In this document: positions 20,023 through 29,694 of the stretch, one piece after another
How the letters are laid out: each line of letters starts with the position of its first letter
Position numbering within the stretch: position 1 is the stretch's first letter
Assembly (NCBI GenBank): GCA_945875925.1
Contig: CAMCME010000007.1
Span: 1 to 45,965 of the forward strand
DNA length: 45,965 nt
From: Rickettsia typhi
GTDB taxonomy: Bacteria > Pseudomonadota > Alphaproteobacteria > Rickettsiales > UBA1997
Reading direction: 5' to 3'
The notes under the pieces: model-generated
Databases searched by the model: none
What the model saw: the letters and a program-made list of their open reading frames with translations, nothing else
Told to the model about the DNA's origin: nothing
Made by a program: the position numbers and the translations under genes

Positions 20023-22418
20023 TAAAATCTTGTTTACATTGCGGCAGTGACACAAAAAAAATCACAGAGGATTTTTGCTGTCTTGGGTGTGATGCGGCCT
20101 ATAAAATAATCAATAAATTTGGCTTCGAAAATTATTATAAGTTGCGACAAATTGACCCTAAAGAACGCAAAATAAAACCAGAAATCGAAGAGAAAATTAA
20201 TATTGATGAATTTGTAATTGATCAAAAAAATGGTTCTTTTGCAATTTCATTGATGGTTCAAGGATTGCATTGTGCGGCTTGTGTTTGGCTGATTGAGAGC
20301 ATTTTAAAAAAACAAAAAAATGTGCTGAAGGCTAGAATTAATCTTTCAAAAAAATCACTGTTTTTGCAGTGGGCGGGTGAAAAAGAAGATGGAAATATTT
20401 TGGTTTCGATGATTTCTGATATTGGTTATAAGCTGCTTCCTTTTGATGAAGAAATTATTTTGGCAGAAGAGAAAAAATATGATGATAAAATTTTGAAAGC
20501 CTTGGCAGTTGCGGGTTTTGGTGTGGGCAATGTGATGTTGTTTTCAATTGTTTTGTGGATTACTGGGCCAGAAAATTTAGGCCAAGAGAATCTAGGTGTT
20601 AATACTAGAAATTTACTGCATTTTTTCTCGGCACTTCTTGCTCTTCCCGTAATTATTTATTCTTCTCGTCCATTTTTTTCATCAGCTTTGCGCTCAATAA
20701 AGGCGGGTTATCCCAATATGGATTTGCCAATTTCGATGGCGATTTTTTTGGCTTGTCTTGTCAGTTTGCTTGAGAGTTTTCGTGGTCAAAAATATGTCTA
20801 TTTTGACTCGGTGGTGATGTTGATTTTCCTCCTTTTAATTGGTCGCTATTTGGACATGAAGGCGCGCAAAAAGGCTTTTTCGATAGTGTCGGAATTTGCA
20901 ATGTTGGCTGCTGGTTTTGGTCGCGTGAAAAGTGCGGATGGTAAAACAAAAATTTTGCCGATTAAAGAAATTCAACAAGATATGATTTTGATTGTGGCGG
21001 CGGGAGAAAAAATTGCGGCTGATGGAATTGTGATTGATGGAAAAAGTGAAGTTGATGCTTCTTTAGTGAATGGAGAAACTTTGCCAAAGATTGTGGAAAC
21101 TGGCGCGCAGGTTTATTCGGGCATGATAAATTTAGAATCTCCTTTAAAAATTAAAGTGACCAAAGTGGCGCAAGATAGTTTGCTGGCCCAAATTGTACGA
21201 TTGAGTGAAGATGTTGAAAGTAAGAAAAATCACTATGTGAGAATTGCAGATCGATTATCAAAAATTTACACGCCGGCAATTCATATTTTAGCTTTTTTAA
21301 CTTTTGCGCTGTGGTTTTTTTATTTTGGTGGTAATTGGGAAGATGCTTTGATGAAGGCAACTGCGGTGTTGATTGTGACCTGTCCATGCGCTTTGGCTTT
21401 GGCGGTTCCGATTGTGCAGACTATTGCGATTTCGAATTTTATTAAGCAGGGAATTTTGGTGAAATCGGGCGAGGCTTTGGAAAGATTGCGCGAGGTGGGC
21501 GTTATAATTTTTGATAAGACTGGTAGTTTGACACTTGGAAAACCACGCTTGAATGAGGTTTTTTTGCTTAAAAATAATCAGAGAATTTTATTAAATGATG
21601 AACAAAAAAATCATTATTTAAAACTTGCGGCCTCACTGGCTGTGAATAGTAAACACCCAATTTCCGCAGCTATTTCTAAAAGCTATTCAGGTGAATTGGA
21701 AAGTCTGTCTGTGCAAGAAAACAGAGGCTTTGGGCTAGAAACTATTTATCAAAACCAAGTTATAAAATTAGGTAGAAAAGATTTTTGTGATATTCGTGGC
21801 GATGTGATTTTGAGTGATGGAATTTCTGAAAATTTTATCACTAGTTTTATGAAAATTGGTGAAGATGAAATAATATTTTTGCTTTCTGATGAAATTAAAG
21901 AAGACTCGGGATTAGTGATTGCGAGGCTGAAAAAATTAAATAAGAGAATTATTTTATTGTCGGGAGATGGCGAAAAAATTGTGCGAGAAGTGGCAAATAA
22001 AACCCAAATTTCGGAATTTTATTTTGAGCAAACTCCACTTTCTAAAGCAGAATTTTTGCAGAAATTAAAAGCACAAAATCATAAAGTTTTGATGATTGGT
22101 GACGGCTTGAATGATGCGCCATCTTTGGCGGCAGCCGATGTTTCAATTTCTTTTTCTGAAGGTTCGGATATTAGCCAAAATATTGCGGATATCGTAATTC
22201 AAGGACAAAAACTAGAGCCGATTATTGCAGTGATAAATTCTTCAAAAAAAGCCATGTCTTTGATGAAACAGAATTTAATTATTGCTTTGATTTATAATTT
22301 AGTGGCAGTGCCTTTTGCGGTGGCGGGATTTATTAAGCCTTTAATTGCAGCCTTTGCCATGTCTTCTTCTTCACTGCTGGTTTTGTTAAATTCGTTGCGT
22401 ATGAATAAGAAAATCTAA
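20019..22418 (+). CDS. ccoI: Heavy-metal P1B-type ATPase, cbb3 oxidase maturation type
   Basis: N-terminal Cys-rich domain (CLHCG..FCCLGC), CxxC HMA (HCAACVW), CPC motif, DKTGSLT, GDGLNDAPSLAAADV. Confidence 0.93.
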   Translation: MIKSCLHCGSDTKKITEDFCCLGCDAAYKIINKFGFENYYKLRQIDPKERKIKPEIEEKINIDEFVIDQKNGSFAISLMVQGLHCAACVWLIESILKKQKNVLKARINLSKKSLFLQWAGEKEDGNILVSMISDIGYKLLPFDEEIILAEEKKYDDKILKALAVAGFGVGNVMLFSIVLWITGPENLGQENLGVNTRNLLHFFSALLALPVIIYSSRPFFSSALRSIKAGYPNMDLPISMAIFLACLVSLLESFRGQKYVYFDSVVMLIFLLLIGRYLDMKARKKAFSIVSEFAMLAAGFGRVKSADGKTKILPIKEIQQDMILIVAAGEKIAADGIVIDGKSEVDASLVNGETLPKIVETGAQVYSGMINLESPLKIKVTKVAQDSLLAQIVRLSEDVESKKNHYVRIADRLSKIYTPAIHILAFLTFALWFFYFGGNWEDALMKATAVLIVTCPCALALAVPIVQTIAISNFIKQGILVKSGEALERLREVGVIIFDKTGSLTLGKPRLNEVFLLKNNQRILLNDEQKNHYLKLAASLAVNSKHPISAAISKSYSGELESLSVQENRGFGLETIYQNQVIKLGRKDFCDIRGDVILSDGISENFITSFMKIGEDEIIFLLSDEIKEDSGLVIARLKKLNKRIILLSGDGEKIVREVANKTQISEFYFEQTPLSKAEFLQKLKAQNHKVLMIGDGLNDAPSLAAADVSISFSEGSDISQNIADIVIQGQKLEPIIAVINSSKKAMSLMKQNLIIALIYNLVAVPFAVAGFIKPLIAAFAMSSSSLLVLLNSLRMNKKI

Positions 22419-22422
22419 CCCA

Positions 22423-22510
22423 CACTGTCATCTCGAACGCAAGTGAGAGATCTCATTAATTATTTCCGCTAAACTCATAAGATCTCTCACTTGCGTTTGA
22501 GATGACAGTG
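22423..22510. repeat. Dispersed palindromic repeat, copy 1
   Basis: CACTGTCATCTCGAACGCAAGTGAGAGATCT ... AGATCTCTCACTTGCGTTTGAGATGACAGTG. Confidence 0.9.
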
Positions 22511-22546
22511 CGGTTTATTTCGATATTACTAATTTAATTCAGAAAA

Positions 22547-22744
22547 ATGTCAGTCTTAATTTTCTTAATCCCAATTACACTTGCTCTTGGTTTGCTTGGG
22601 CTTGCGGCTTTTTTGTGGAGTTTGAAAACTAAGCAATATGAAGATTTGCAAGGTGCGGCAAATAGGATTTTATTTGATGATGAAGATGAGAATTTGAGGA
22701 AGATTGAAGAGAAGGTTGAAGAAAAAATTGAAGAGAAAAAATGA
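22547..22744 (+). CDS. ccoS: Cytochrome cbb3 oxidase assembly protein CcoS
   Basis: Single TM followed by KTKQYEDLQGAANRILFDDE, typical of CcoS; downstream of ccoI. Confidence 0.88.
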   Translation: MSVLIFLIPITLALGLLGLAAFLWSLKTKQYEDLQGAANRILFDDEDENLRKIEEKVEEKIEEKK

Positions 22745-22848
22745 ATCACCAGTCTTGCGGAAGAGGCGGTCATCCACAGTTTTTTTCAAAGAAGGATAAA
22801 GTATGTTGTAGAAAAATAATTTTAGTCGTTGTCTTTTTGTTGATGTAA
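22741..22848 (+). CDS. Possible 35-aa Cys-containing small membrane protein
   Basis: MNHQSCGRGGHPQFFSKKDKVCCRKIILVVVFLLM*; ATGA overlap with ccoS stop; short ORF, no family recognised. Confidence 0.25.
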   Translation: MNHQSCGRGGHPQFFSKKDKVCCRKIILVVVFLLM

Positions 22849-22915
22849 ATTACTTTTCGGGACTCTGTTTCCTGCTTAGATGTTCAGGATTTTCTAAAAT
22901 AAAATTTCGATAAAA

Positions 22916-23701
22916 ATGATCAGATATTTTCTTAAAAATTTTATTATTTTTTTAAGCCTTCTTACAATTGCTTCTTGCTCTTATTTTAAAGAAGAGGGGC
23001 CGAAAAAAATCCGTATTGTTGATTTGCAAGGCAAGGCTCACGAGGTTAGGACAAGAATTCCGGAATTAAATTCTCAAATTATCAAATCTCAAGGAGGCAG
23101 ACCGCAGAATGATATGTCTAGCGCTCCATCATCTATGACAGCTCCAGAAGATATTGCGCAAAATCGCGCTCCTCAAAACAAAGCAGCAATGGATCCTCAA
23201 GCTACTAATAACCAAGCCAGCAACGATCAATCGAATGTTCCTGATTATGGTGTAACTGCGCCAGAGCCAGTGAAAAAAACTTTCCAAGCTGAAAATGCAG
23301 CTGATCCTGTGAGCGACACGCTTAATGCTCCAAAGGTTACTGCTGGAAAAATTATGCAAGAAAAAGAAATTCAATATGATTTGTCGGATACAAAAAAATC
23401 TAAAAAATCAGCTGTTAAAACAGTTTATCATGCTCCAAAAAAACAAGAATCTGTAAAATCAGAATCTTCAGCTGAGGGAATTTTTGTGCAGACAGGGGCA
23501 TTCTCAAATAAATCCAGCGCCGATAAATCTCTAAATTCTATGCAAAAATTTTCGGAAGGACAAATTGAAGAAGCTGAAAGTGGCAATAAAATATTATACA
23601 GAGTTTTGCTTGGACCATTCCCTAGTAAAGTGCAAGCGACTAAAGTTCTTGGCAAGATAAAGAAATCTGGTCGTGAAGCGGTTATTGTGAGGAAGAATTA
23701 A
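22916..23701 (+). CDS. SPOR-domain lipoprotein (RlpA-like C-terminus)
   Basis: Lipobox TIASCSY; C-terminal VQTGAFSNKSSADKSLNSM..YRVLLGPFPSKVQATKVLGKIKKSG SPOR domain. Confidence 0.8.
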   Translation: MIRYFLKNFIIFLSLLTIASCSYFKEEGPKKIRIVDLQGKAHEVRTRIPELNSQIIKSQGGRPQNDMSSAPSSMTAPEDIAQNRAPQNKAAMDPQATNNQASNDQSNVPDYGVTAPEPVKKTFQAENAADPVSDTLNAPKVTAGKIMQEKEIQYDLSDTKKSKKSAVKTVYHAPKKQESVKSESSAEGIFVQTGAFSNKSSADKSLNSMQKFSEGQIEEAESGNKILYRVLLGPFPSKVQATKVLGKIKKSGREAVIVRKN

Positions 23702-23703
23702 AA

Positions 23704-24669
23704 ATGTGGTTGGAGAAAAATTCCTTTTTTCAAAAAGCTATTTTGGTGATTTTTCTTTTGGGCACGGCTTCTTGTGAAACGGAAAATATCAATGAGAATT
23801 TCGAGAAGAAATATAAAAATGATGTGAAGCAGTTTACAGCTGCTAGAACTCAGCCCAACCAAACAAATGGGCCGATTTCGGAGTCTCCTAAATTGAATTT
23901 TGCAGCACCCACTCCTGAAGTAAGAATCTCTGAAAATAGCAATACTCTTGAACCTGGTTCTGAGCAATATTACGCCAATGTAGATTTTGAAGAATATAGC
24001 CAAGTTCAGCCGAAGGAATATATGCCCAATGGTTCGGAAGTTGCTAGAAATTCTTCAAAACTTCCACCCGACATGTTCGACCTTAATTACAGAACAAAAC
24101 TTAGTCCGCCATTTAGAAAATCAGGTTTTGAATTTGATTTGATTAACATTCCGCCACAAGATTCTTACGGCGTGAAAACTGCGATGTCGGAAAAAGAATA
24201 TTTATTAGTGGGCAATAAATCTTTGCAAAAAAGTGTTGATCAAATTAATGCCACAAAAAGCAAAGATGATGTAGAGATTAGTAAAATTTTGATTAAAGAG
24301 CAGCAGCAATTGAAGAGAAGGCAAAAGATGATTAAGATGTTTGGGGAAGATTCTTTGCCAGTGGATTCAGCTAAAAGTAAGAATAAAAGTGAGGATGTGA
24401 AAGCTAAATCAGATGCCAAAGATAAAATGGCTAATAAAAAACAGGATAAATCCGCAGACAAAACTACACAAAATGCTCCAGCAGATGCCGCAAAAAATAA
24501 AGCAATGGCGATGCCCGATCTTACAACTCAAGATAAATCGGCAGCTGCATCACCAGAGCCGCAATCTCAAGCTGCAGCTTTAGCGGCACAAAATAAGAAA
24601 GCACAGGATAATAATCCAAGCAGCGCTCCAAAAAATGCAGCTGCGGAAGTTACGAAAAATAAAAATTGA
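23704..24669 (+). CDS. Putative lipoprotein with Lys/Ala/Gln-rich low-complexity C-terminus
   Basis: Lipobox-like LLGTASCE; low-complexity tail; no family recognised. Confidence 0.6.
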   Translation: MWLEKNSFFQKAILVIFLLGTASCETENINENFEKKYKNDVKQFTAARTQPNQTNGPISESPKLNFAAPTPEVRISENSNTLEPGSEQYYANVDFEEYSQVQPKEYMPNGSEVARNSSKLPPDMFDLNYRTKLSPPFRKSGFEFDLINIPPQDSYGVKTAMSEKEYLLVGNKSLQKSVDQINATKSKDDVEISKILIKEQQQLKRRQKMIKMFGEDSLPVDSAKSKNKSEDVKAKSDAKDKMANKKQDKSADKTTQNAPADAAKNKAMAMPDLTTQDKSAAASPEPQSQAAALAAQNKKAQDNNPSSAPKNAAAEVTKNKN

Positions 24670-24679
24670 TTTAGATTAG

Positions 24680-26125
24680 ATGAATATTCTTATAAAAAAT
24701 CTGCGATTGATATTCTGCTTGGTATTTTTGGTGACTTTATTTCAAGCAGAATCCCAAGCTAAAGTTGAAAATAAGAAAGAAAAAATCTCAGCCAAGAGCA
24801 AGAAGACGAAGCAAAAACCCAAAATCAAAATAGAATATAAAGAAACTCCTTCAAAATATTATTATAAAACTGATTCAGATAAATCGGTTTCGCTGAAATT
24901 TAATGCCGCGAAATATGGCAAAGCAAAAAACAATAAAACTCAGACAAAAAAGAAAGTAGAAACCAAGAAGAAATCGGAAGTTAAAAAAGTAGAAGTTTTT
25001 AAGCCCAAAGCTCCAGCCAATAAATGGCAAGAATTACAAGATGCTCAATATTATTTCTTAACCGATTTTGACACAGGTGAAGTTTTATTATCTAGAAACC
25101 CCGATGTGCAAATTGCCCCTTCTTCAATGACTAAATTGATGACGGCTTATGTGGTTTTCGATCAAGTTAAAAGAGGTCGCCTGAGCCTTAATAAACAATG
25201 CATGGTTGGCAAAAGTGCTTATAAAAAATCGGGATCCAGCATGTTTCTTAATTATGGCGATATAGTGTCGATTAATGAACTTCTGAGAGGATTATTGGCA
25301 GTTTCAGGAAATGATGCTTCGATTGTTTTGGCTGAATCTACGGCTGGAAGTTTAGAAGATTTTGTGGGTTTGATGAATTTTAAAGCGCGAGAATTAAATC
25401 TTAAAAATTCTCATTTCAGAAATCCTCATGGCTTGAATGAAGATGGCCATTATATGAGTATCAGAGATTTGGCGACTTTGACCGCCAGGATTTATAAAGA
25501 TTTTCCAGAATATTCCAGCTATTTGGGAATTAGAGAATTTACTTATCGCAATATCACGCAGCATAGTCGCAATCCATTAATCAAAGGCAATTATAGCGGC
25601 GATGAAGTTGGTGGAAAAACAGGTCACACTGATGATGGTGGTTATGGCGTAGCGGGAAGTGTGAGAAGAGATGATCGTCGATTAATTGCAATTGTGAATA
25701 AGGCCAGAACTCCAAAATTAAGAGCGGCAATTTTGACTGAACTTTTAGATTATGGTTTTGATAAATATAAAAAAGTTACGCTGTTTAAAAAAGATTCTTC
25801 CGTGACATCTTTAGAAACTTGGCTTGCTAAAAAACCGAAATTTGAAGTGGTGACGGATCGAGAAGTTTCTTTCAATATTCCTAAGGATAAATCGAAAGAT
25901 AATGTGATTGTAAAAGTGAAATATAAAGGGCCTGTGAATGCACCAATTAAAAAAGGCGACAAGATGGCTACAATGTTTGTAGAAGTGAAGGGATATAAAA
26001 CTTTTGAGTATCCGCTTTTTGCCAAAGAAAGCGTTGACAAAGCTGGATTCTTTGGAAGAATGAAGCAAATTTCGCGCTACAAAACAAGCGGTTTTCTCAA
26101 TAAATTTTCTCACAAAAAAAGTTAA
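24680..26125 (+). CDS. dacC: D-alanyl-D-alanine carboxypeptidase (PBP5/6 family)
   Basis: SSMTKL (SxxK), SGN, KTGHTDDGGYG motifs; C-terminal PBP5-like domain. Confidence 0.9.
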   Translation: MNILIKNLRLIFCLVFLVTLFQAESQAKVENKKEKISAKSKKTKQKPKIKIEYKETPSKYYYKTDSDKSVSLKFNAAKYGKAKNNKTQTKKKVETKKKSEVKKVEVFKPKAPANKWQELQDAQYYFLTDFDTGEVLLSRNPDVQIAPSSMTKLMTAYVVFDQVKRGRLSLNKQCMVGKSAYKKSGSSMFLNYGDIVSINELLRGLLAVSGNDASIVLAESTAGSLEDFVGLMNFKARELNLKNSHFRNPHGLNEDGHYMSIRDLATLTARIYKDFPEYSSYLGIREFTYRNITQHSRNPLIKGNYSGDEVGGKTGHTDDGGYGVAGSVRRDDRRLIAIVNKARTPKLRAAILTELLDYGFDKYKKVTLFKKDSSVTSLETWLAKKPKFEVVTDREVSFNIPKDKSKDNVIVKVKYKGPVNAPIKKGDKMATMFVEVKGYKTFEYPLFAKESVDKAGFFGRMKQISRYKTSGFLNKFSHKKS

Positions 26126-26128
26126 AAT

Positions 26129-26443
26129 ATGGATATCAAATCTCTAATGCGCCAAGCACAAGAAGTGCAAAAAAAAATGCAAAAAGCCCAAGAAGAACTT
26201 GCTAATCTTGAATTTGAAGGATCAGCAGCAGCTGGCATGATTAAGGTTATTATTACTGGTTCGGGAGTTGCAAAAAAAATATTCATCGACCCTTCTTTGG
26301 TTGTGGTAGATGAAAAAGAAATTTTAGAAGATCTTATTATTGTAGCCTTTAATGACGCTAAAAGAAAAGCTGATGAAGGTTCGTCTGAATCAATGAAATC
26401 AGTTACTGGTGGCATTCCTCTTCCTCCTGGATTCAAGATGTAG
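26129..26443 (+). CDS. ybaB: YbaB/EbfC family nucleoid-associated protein
   Basis: MRQAQEVQKKMQKAQEELANLEFEGSAAAGMIKVIITG..GGIPLPPGFKM. Confidence 0.95.
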   Translation: MDIKSLMRQAQEVQKKMQKAQEELANLEFEGSAAAGMIKVIITGSGVAKKIFIDPSLVVVDEKEILEDLIIVAFNDAKRKADEGSSESMKSVTGGIPLPPGFKM

Positions 26444-26486
26444 TGATGTGTTATCTCTTTTGTGTGAATAATAAATAAGTAAATTA

Positions 26487-27125
26487 ATGAAAGTAAAATT
26501 ATGCGGCTTTAAAGACCAACAGTCTGTGGCTGCTGCAATTGCAAGCAAAGCAGATTTTATCGGCTTTGTTTTCTCTGAAAAATCTCCTCGCTATATCGAC
26601 CCTGAAAATGTTGCTGAAGTTGCAAAAATCATTCCTGCTTCAATTGCTAAAGTTGCGGTGCTAGCCAATGTTGATTTAGAAGTTATTAAAAAAATTCATA
26701 AAAATTTAGCTCCCGATTATTTCCAATTTCATGGTTCAGAAACTCCTGGATTTTTGCTAAAGATTAGAGAAATTTTTCCGAAAGTAAAAATCATCAAAGC
26801 TTTCAAAATCATCAGCAAACAAGATTTGAAACAAGTTAGAAGATTTGAAAATGAATCGGATTTATTTTTATTTGATAAAGCCCCAAGTAAAGATGAAGTG
26901 GAAGGCGGCAATGGTAAACCTTTCGATTGGACAATTTTATCAGGCTTTAGAAGTAGAAGAGATTGGTTTTTATCTGGTGGATTAAATGCTGAAAATGTTA
27001 GAGATGCTGTAAAAATTACGGGCGCGAAAATGATCGATGTTTCATCTGGAATTGAGAAAACTCGCGGACAAAAATCAGCGCAACTGATAGAGCAATTAAT
27101 GATCAAAGCTAAAAATCATGCTTAA
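26487..27125 (+). CDS. trpF: Phosphoribosylanthranilate isomerase
   Basis: VKLCGFKDQQSVAAA..DFIGFVFSEKSPRYI..LSGGLNAENVRDAV..DVSSGIEKTRGQKS. Confidence 0.93.
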   Translation: MKVKLCGFKDQQSVAAAIASKADFIGFVFSEKSPRYIDPENVAEVAKIIPASIAKVAVLANVDLEVIKKIHKNLAPDYFQFHGSETPGFLLKIREIFPKVKIIKAFKIISKQDLKQVRRFENESDLFLFDKAPSKDEVEGGNGKPFDWTILSGFRSRRDWFLSGGLNAENVRDAVKITGAKMIDVSSGIEKTRGQKSAQLIEQLMIKAKNHA

Positions 27126-29079
27126 TAAAGTTAGAAATTTCCTCTTTGGCAACCCTAGAAATATCTTCGACCAAGACACTAGAAAACATATTTCTTTGAT
27201 TGCGATAATGGCTTGGATTGGCCTTGGTGCAGACGGAATTTCATCTTCTTGTTATGGTCCTGAAGAGGCGTTTTTGGCTCTTGGAACTCATGAAGAATTA
27301 GCTATTTATTTGGCAATTGCCACGGCCTTCACGGTCTTCATCATTTCTTACGCTTACACTCAAGTTATCGAACTTTTCCCTAATGGTGGTGGTGGATATC
27401 GCGTGGCGACAAGGCTGCTGGGTCGATATGCTGGCTTGGTCTCGGGTTCAGCTTTAATCATTGATTATGTTTTGACTATTGCCATTTCAGTCGCCAGTGG
27501 TGTTGATGCGATATTTAGTTTCATGCCAATTGAATGGCAAAATATGAAGTTGCTGGTGGCGATTATTGCGGTAGCATTGCTTGCGATGCTGAATTTGCGC
27601 GGCATGAAAGAGTCGATTAAATTTTTAATGCCAGTCTTTTTGGGTTTCATTGTTACTCATTTCTTCCTGATTATTTACGGAATTGCTACTCACCATTCTG
27701 GCCTTGCCGATCTAATTCCAAAAGCCAATCAAGAAACTTCCTTGATGAGCGATTCTGTTGGTATGGTTTTTGTAATTTCTCTTTTCTTAAAAGCTTTCTC
27801 CATGGGTGGTGGTACTTACACGGGTCTAGAAGCTGTTTCAAATAATGTTCACACTTTGGCTGAACCGCGAGTTAGAACGGCAAAACTTACCATGTTTTTA
27901 GTGGCAGTTTCTTTGTCATTCATGGCGGCCGGAATCATCTTGCTTTATCTGCTTTGGGGCGTTGAAAAAGTTGATGGACAAACTTTGAATGCAACAGTGT
28001 TTTATACAATTACTCAACATTGGCAGATTGGCGAATTTAATTTAAGTTCGGCGATTGTGCCTTTCATCTTAATGCTTGAGGCTGGCCTTTTAATCGTGGC
28101 GGCCAATTCAGGTTTCTTAGCAGGCCCAAGCGTTGTAGCCAACATGGCAAATGACGAATGGATGCCAAAATCTTTCAGCTCTCTTTCAAGTCGTTTGGTG
28201 GTGAAAAATGGTATTTTATTCATGGCAATTTCAGCGGTGGTAACGCTGCTAATTACAGGTGGATCGGTGCATATTTTGGTGGTTCTTTATTCCATCAATG
28301 TGTTTATCACTTTTTCAATGTCGCTTTTGGGCCTTACTATTTATTGGTTTCGCCACAGAAGAAGAAAACCAAGTTGGAAAAGTAAATTATTAATTGCTTC
28401 AATTGGTTTTATAGTTTGTTTGGCAATTTTAATCATAACAATTTTCGAAAAATTCTATGAAGGCGGCTGGATAACTTTGGTTATTACTTCGGTTTTTGTG
28501 GGCATCGGTTTTGCAATTAAGAGACTTTATTTGAAATTCAAAGAACGCTTAGCCAAAACAGAATCACAATTTTGTGACTATGAAAATATTGCTCCAACTT
28601 TAGAAGAACAAGAAATTGATAAAAGCGCTCCAACTGCTGCTATCATTGTTGATCAAACTTTTGGAAGTGGCATGCATTGCTTGCTTGAAATCAAAAAACT
28701 ATTTCCTGGAATTTTCAAAAATTTCATTTTTGTAACTGTGGGTGAGGTTGATTCTAACACTTTCAGAGAAGAAAGAAGATGGCGCGATATGAGAAGAAAA
28801 ACCAAATCAGTTTTGCGTAAATATAAAAATTACTGCAATGCTAATGGTCGTTTTGCTAAAGCCTATGTTGGTTATAGCACCGATATTATCGAAAAATTTA
28901 CCCAGCTTACAGATCGCGTGAGCAAAGATTATCCGCACACTGTGTTCTTCGGCACGAAATTTATTTTTGATAATGAGAATATTTTTACCCAAGTTTTGTA
29001 TAACCATGTGGCATATATCATGCAGAGAAGATTGCATGTGAAGGGTGTGAATATGGTGATTTTGCCGATGAAAATTTAG
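27118..29079 (+). CDS. APC-superfamily amino acid/polyamine permease
   Basis: Multi-TM protein with WIGLGADGISSSCYGPEEAF and GGGGYRVATRLLG; C-terminal cytosolic domain. Confidence 0.82.
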   Translation: MLNKVRNFLFGNPRNIFDQDTRKHISLIAIMAWIGLGADGISSSCYGPEEAFLALGTHEELAIYLAIATAFTVFIISYAYTQVIELFPNGGGGYRVATRLLGRYAGLVSGSALIIDYVLTIAISVASGVDAIFSFMPIEWQNMKLLVAIIAVALLAMLNLRGMKESIKFLMPVFLGFIVTHFFLIIYGIATHHSGLADLIPKANQETSLMSDSVGMVFVISLFLKAFSMGGGTYTGLEAVSNNVHTLAEPRVRTAKLTMFLVAVSLSFMAAGIILLYLLWGVEKVDGQTLNATVFYTITQHWQIGEFNLSSAIVPFILMLEAGLLIVAANSGFLAGPSVVANMANDEWMPKSFSSLSSRLVVKNGILFMAISAVVTLLITGGSVHILVVLYSINVFITFSMSLLGLTIYWFRHRRRKPSWKSKLLIASIGFIVCLAILIITIFEKFYEGGWITLVITSVFVGIGFAIKRLYLKFKERLAKTESQFCDYENIAPTLEEQEIDKSAPTAAIIVDQTFGSGMHCLLEIKKLFPGIFKNFIFVTVGEVDSNTFREERRWRDMRRKTKSVLRKYKNYCNANGRFAKAYVGYSTDIIEKFTQLTDRVSKDYPHTVFFGTKFIFDNENIFTQVLYNHVAYIMQRRLHVKGVNMVILPMKI

Positions 29080-29115
29080 TAAATTTTTATGCTAAGCTTG
29101 TCATTTTCCCTGCGC

Positions 29116-29202
29116 TGTCATTTCGAGCGTAGCGAGAAATCTCATGAGGCTTAGCTTACAAGTATCAACCTCGTGAGATTTCTCGCTACGCTCCAAATGA
29201 CA
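29116..29202. repeat. Dispersed palindromic repeat, copy 2
   Basis: TGTCATTTCGAGCGTAGCGAGAAATCTCATGAG ... CTCGTGAGATTTCTCGCTACGCTCCAAATGACA. Confidence 0.9.
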
Positions 29203-29233
29203 GTATTGGGGGAAGAAAGAGTTGATGATTTAT

Positions 29234-29683
29234 CTATTTTAGAACTTCCTTCGCCCTTTCCTCAAAAGCCGCCATCATCTTCTGTGTGGCTCTTTCAAAA
29301 ATAGCTCCAAGCATTTTTTCTAAGAAAAAAGAGTTAAACTGAAACTCAATAAAAAACTCAATCTGGCAAGATTTTCCATCTGCGTCATCTTTAAATTTCC
29401 ACTTATTTACCAAGCTTTTGAAAGGCCCTTGAATGGCCATCACATCTACAAAATACTCGCCATTTTGTAGTTCTCCATGTTTCACATCAGAGCGATATTT
29501 CTCGAAGAAATTTTTGAAATTAATTAGCAGATCAGCAATGAGATTTTCTTCAGAAATTACCTCAATAATTTTTGCCTGTTTACACCAAGGCAAAAATTCT
29601 GGATATTTTTCAATATCAATCACAAGTCCGTAAATTTGCTTGGCGCTGTGAGGAAGGATTCTATTTTCTGTAAGGCTGGGCAT
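29234..29683 (-). CDS. COQ10/RatA-family START-domain protein (coenzyme Q-binding)
   Basis: RILPHSAKQIYGLVIDIEKYPEFLPWCKQAKI..FFIEFQFNSFFLEKMLGAIFERATQKMMAAFEERAKEV. Confidence 0.88.
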   Translation of the reverse strand: MPSLTENRILPHSAKQIYGLVIDIEKYPEFLPWCKQAKIIEVISEENLIADLLINFKNFFEKYRSDVKHGELQNGEYFVDVMAIQGPFKSLVNKWKFKDDADGKSCQIEFFIEFQFNSFFLEKMLGAIFERATQKMMAAFEERAKEVLK

Positions 29684-29694
29684 TGCTTTGTAAG

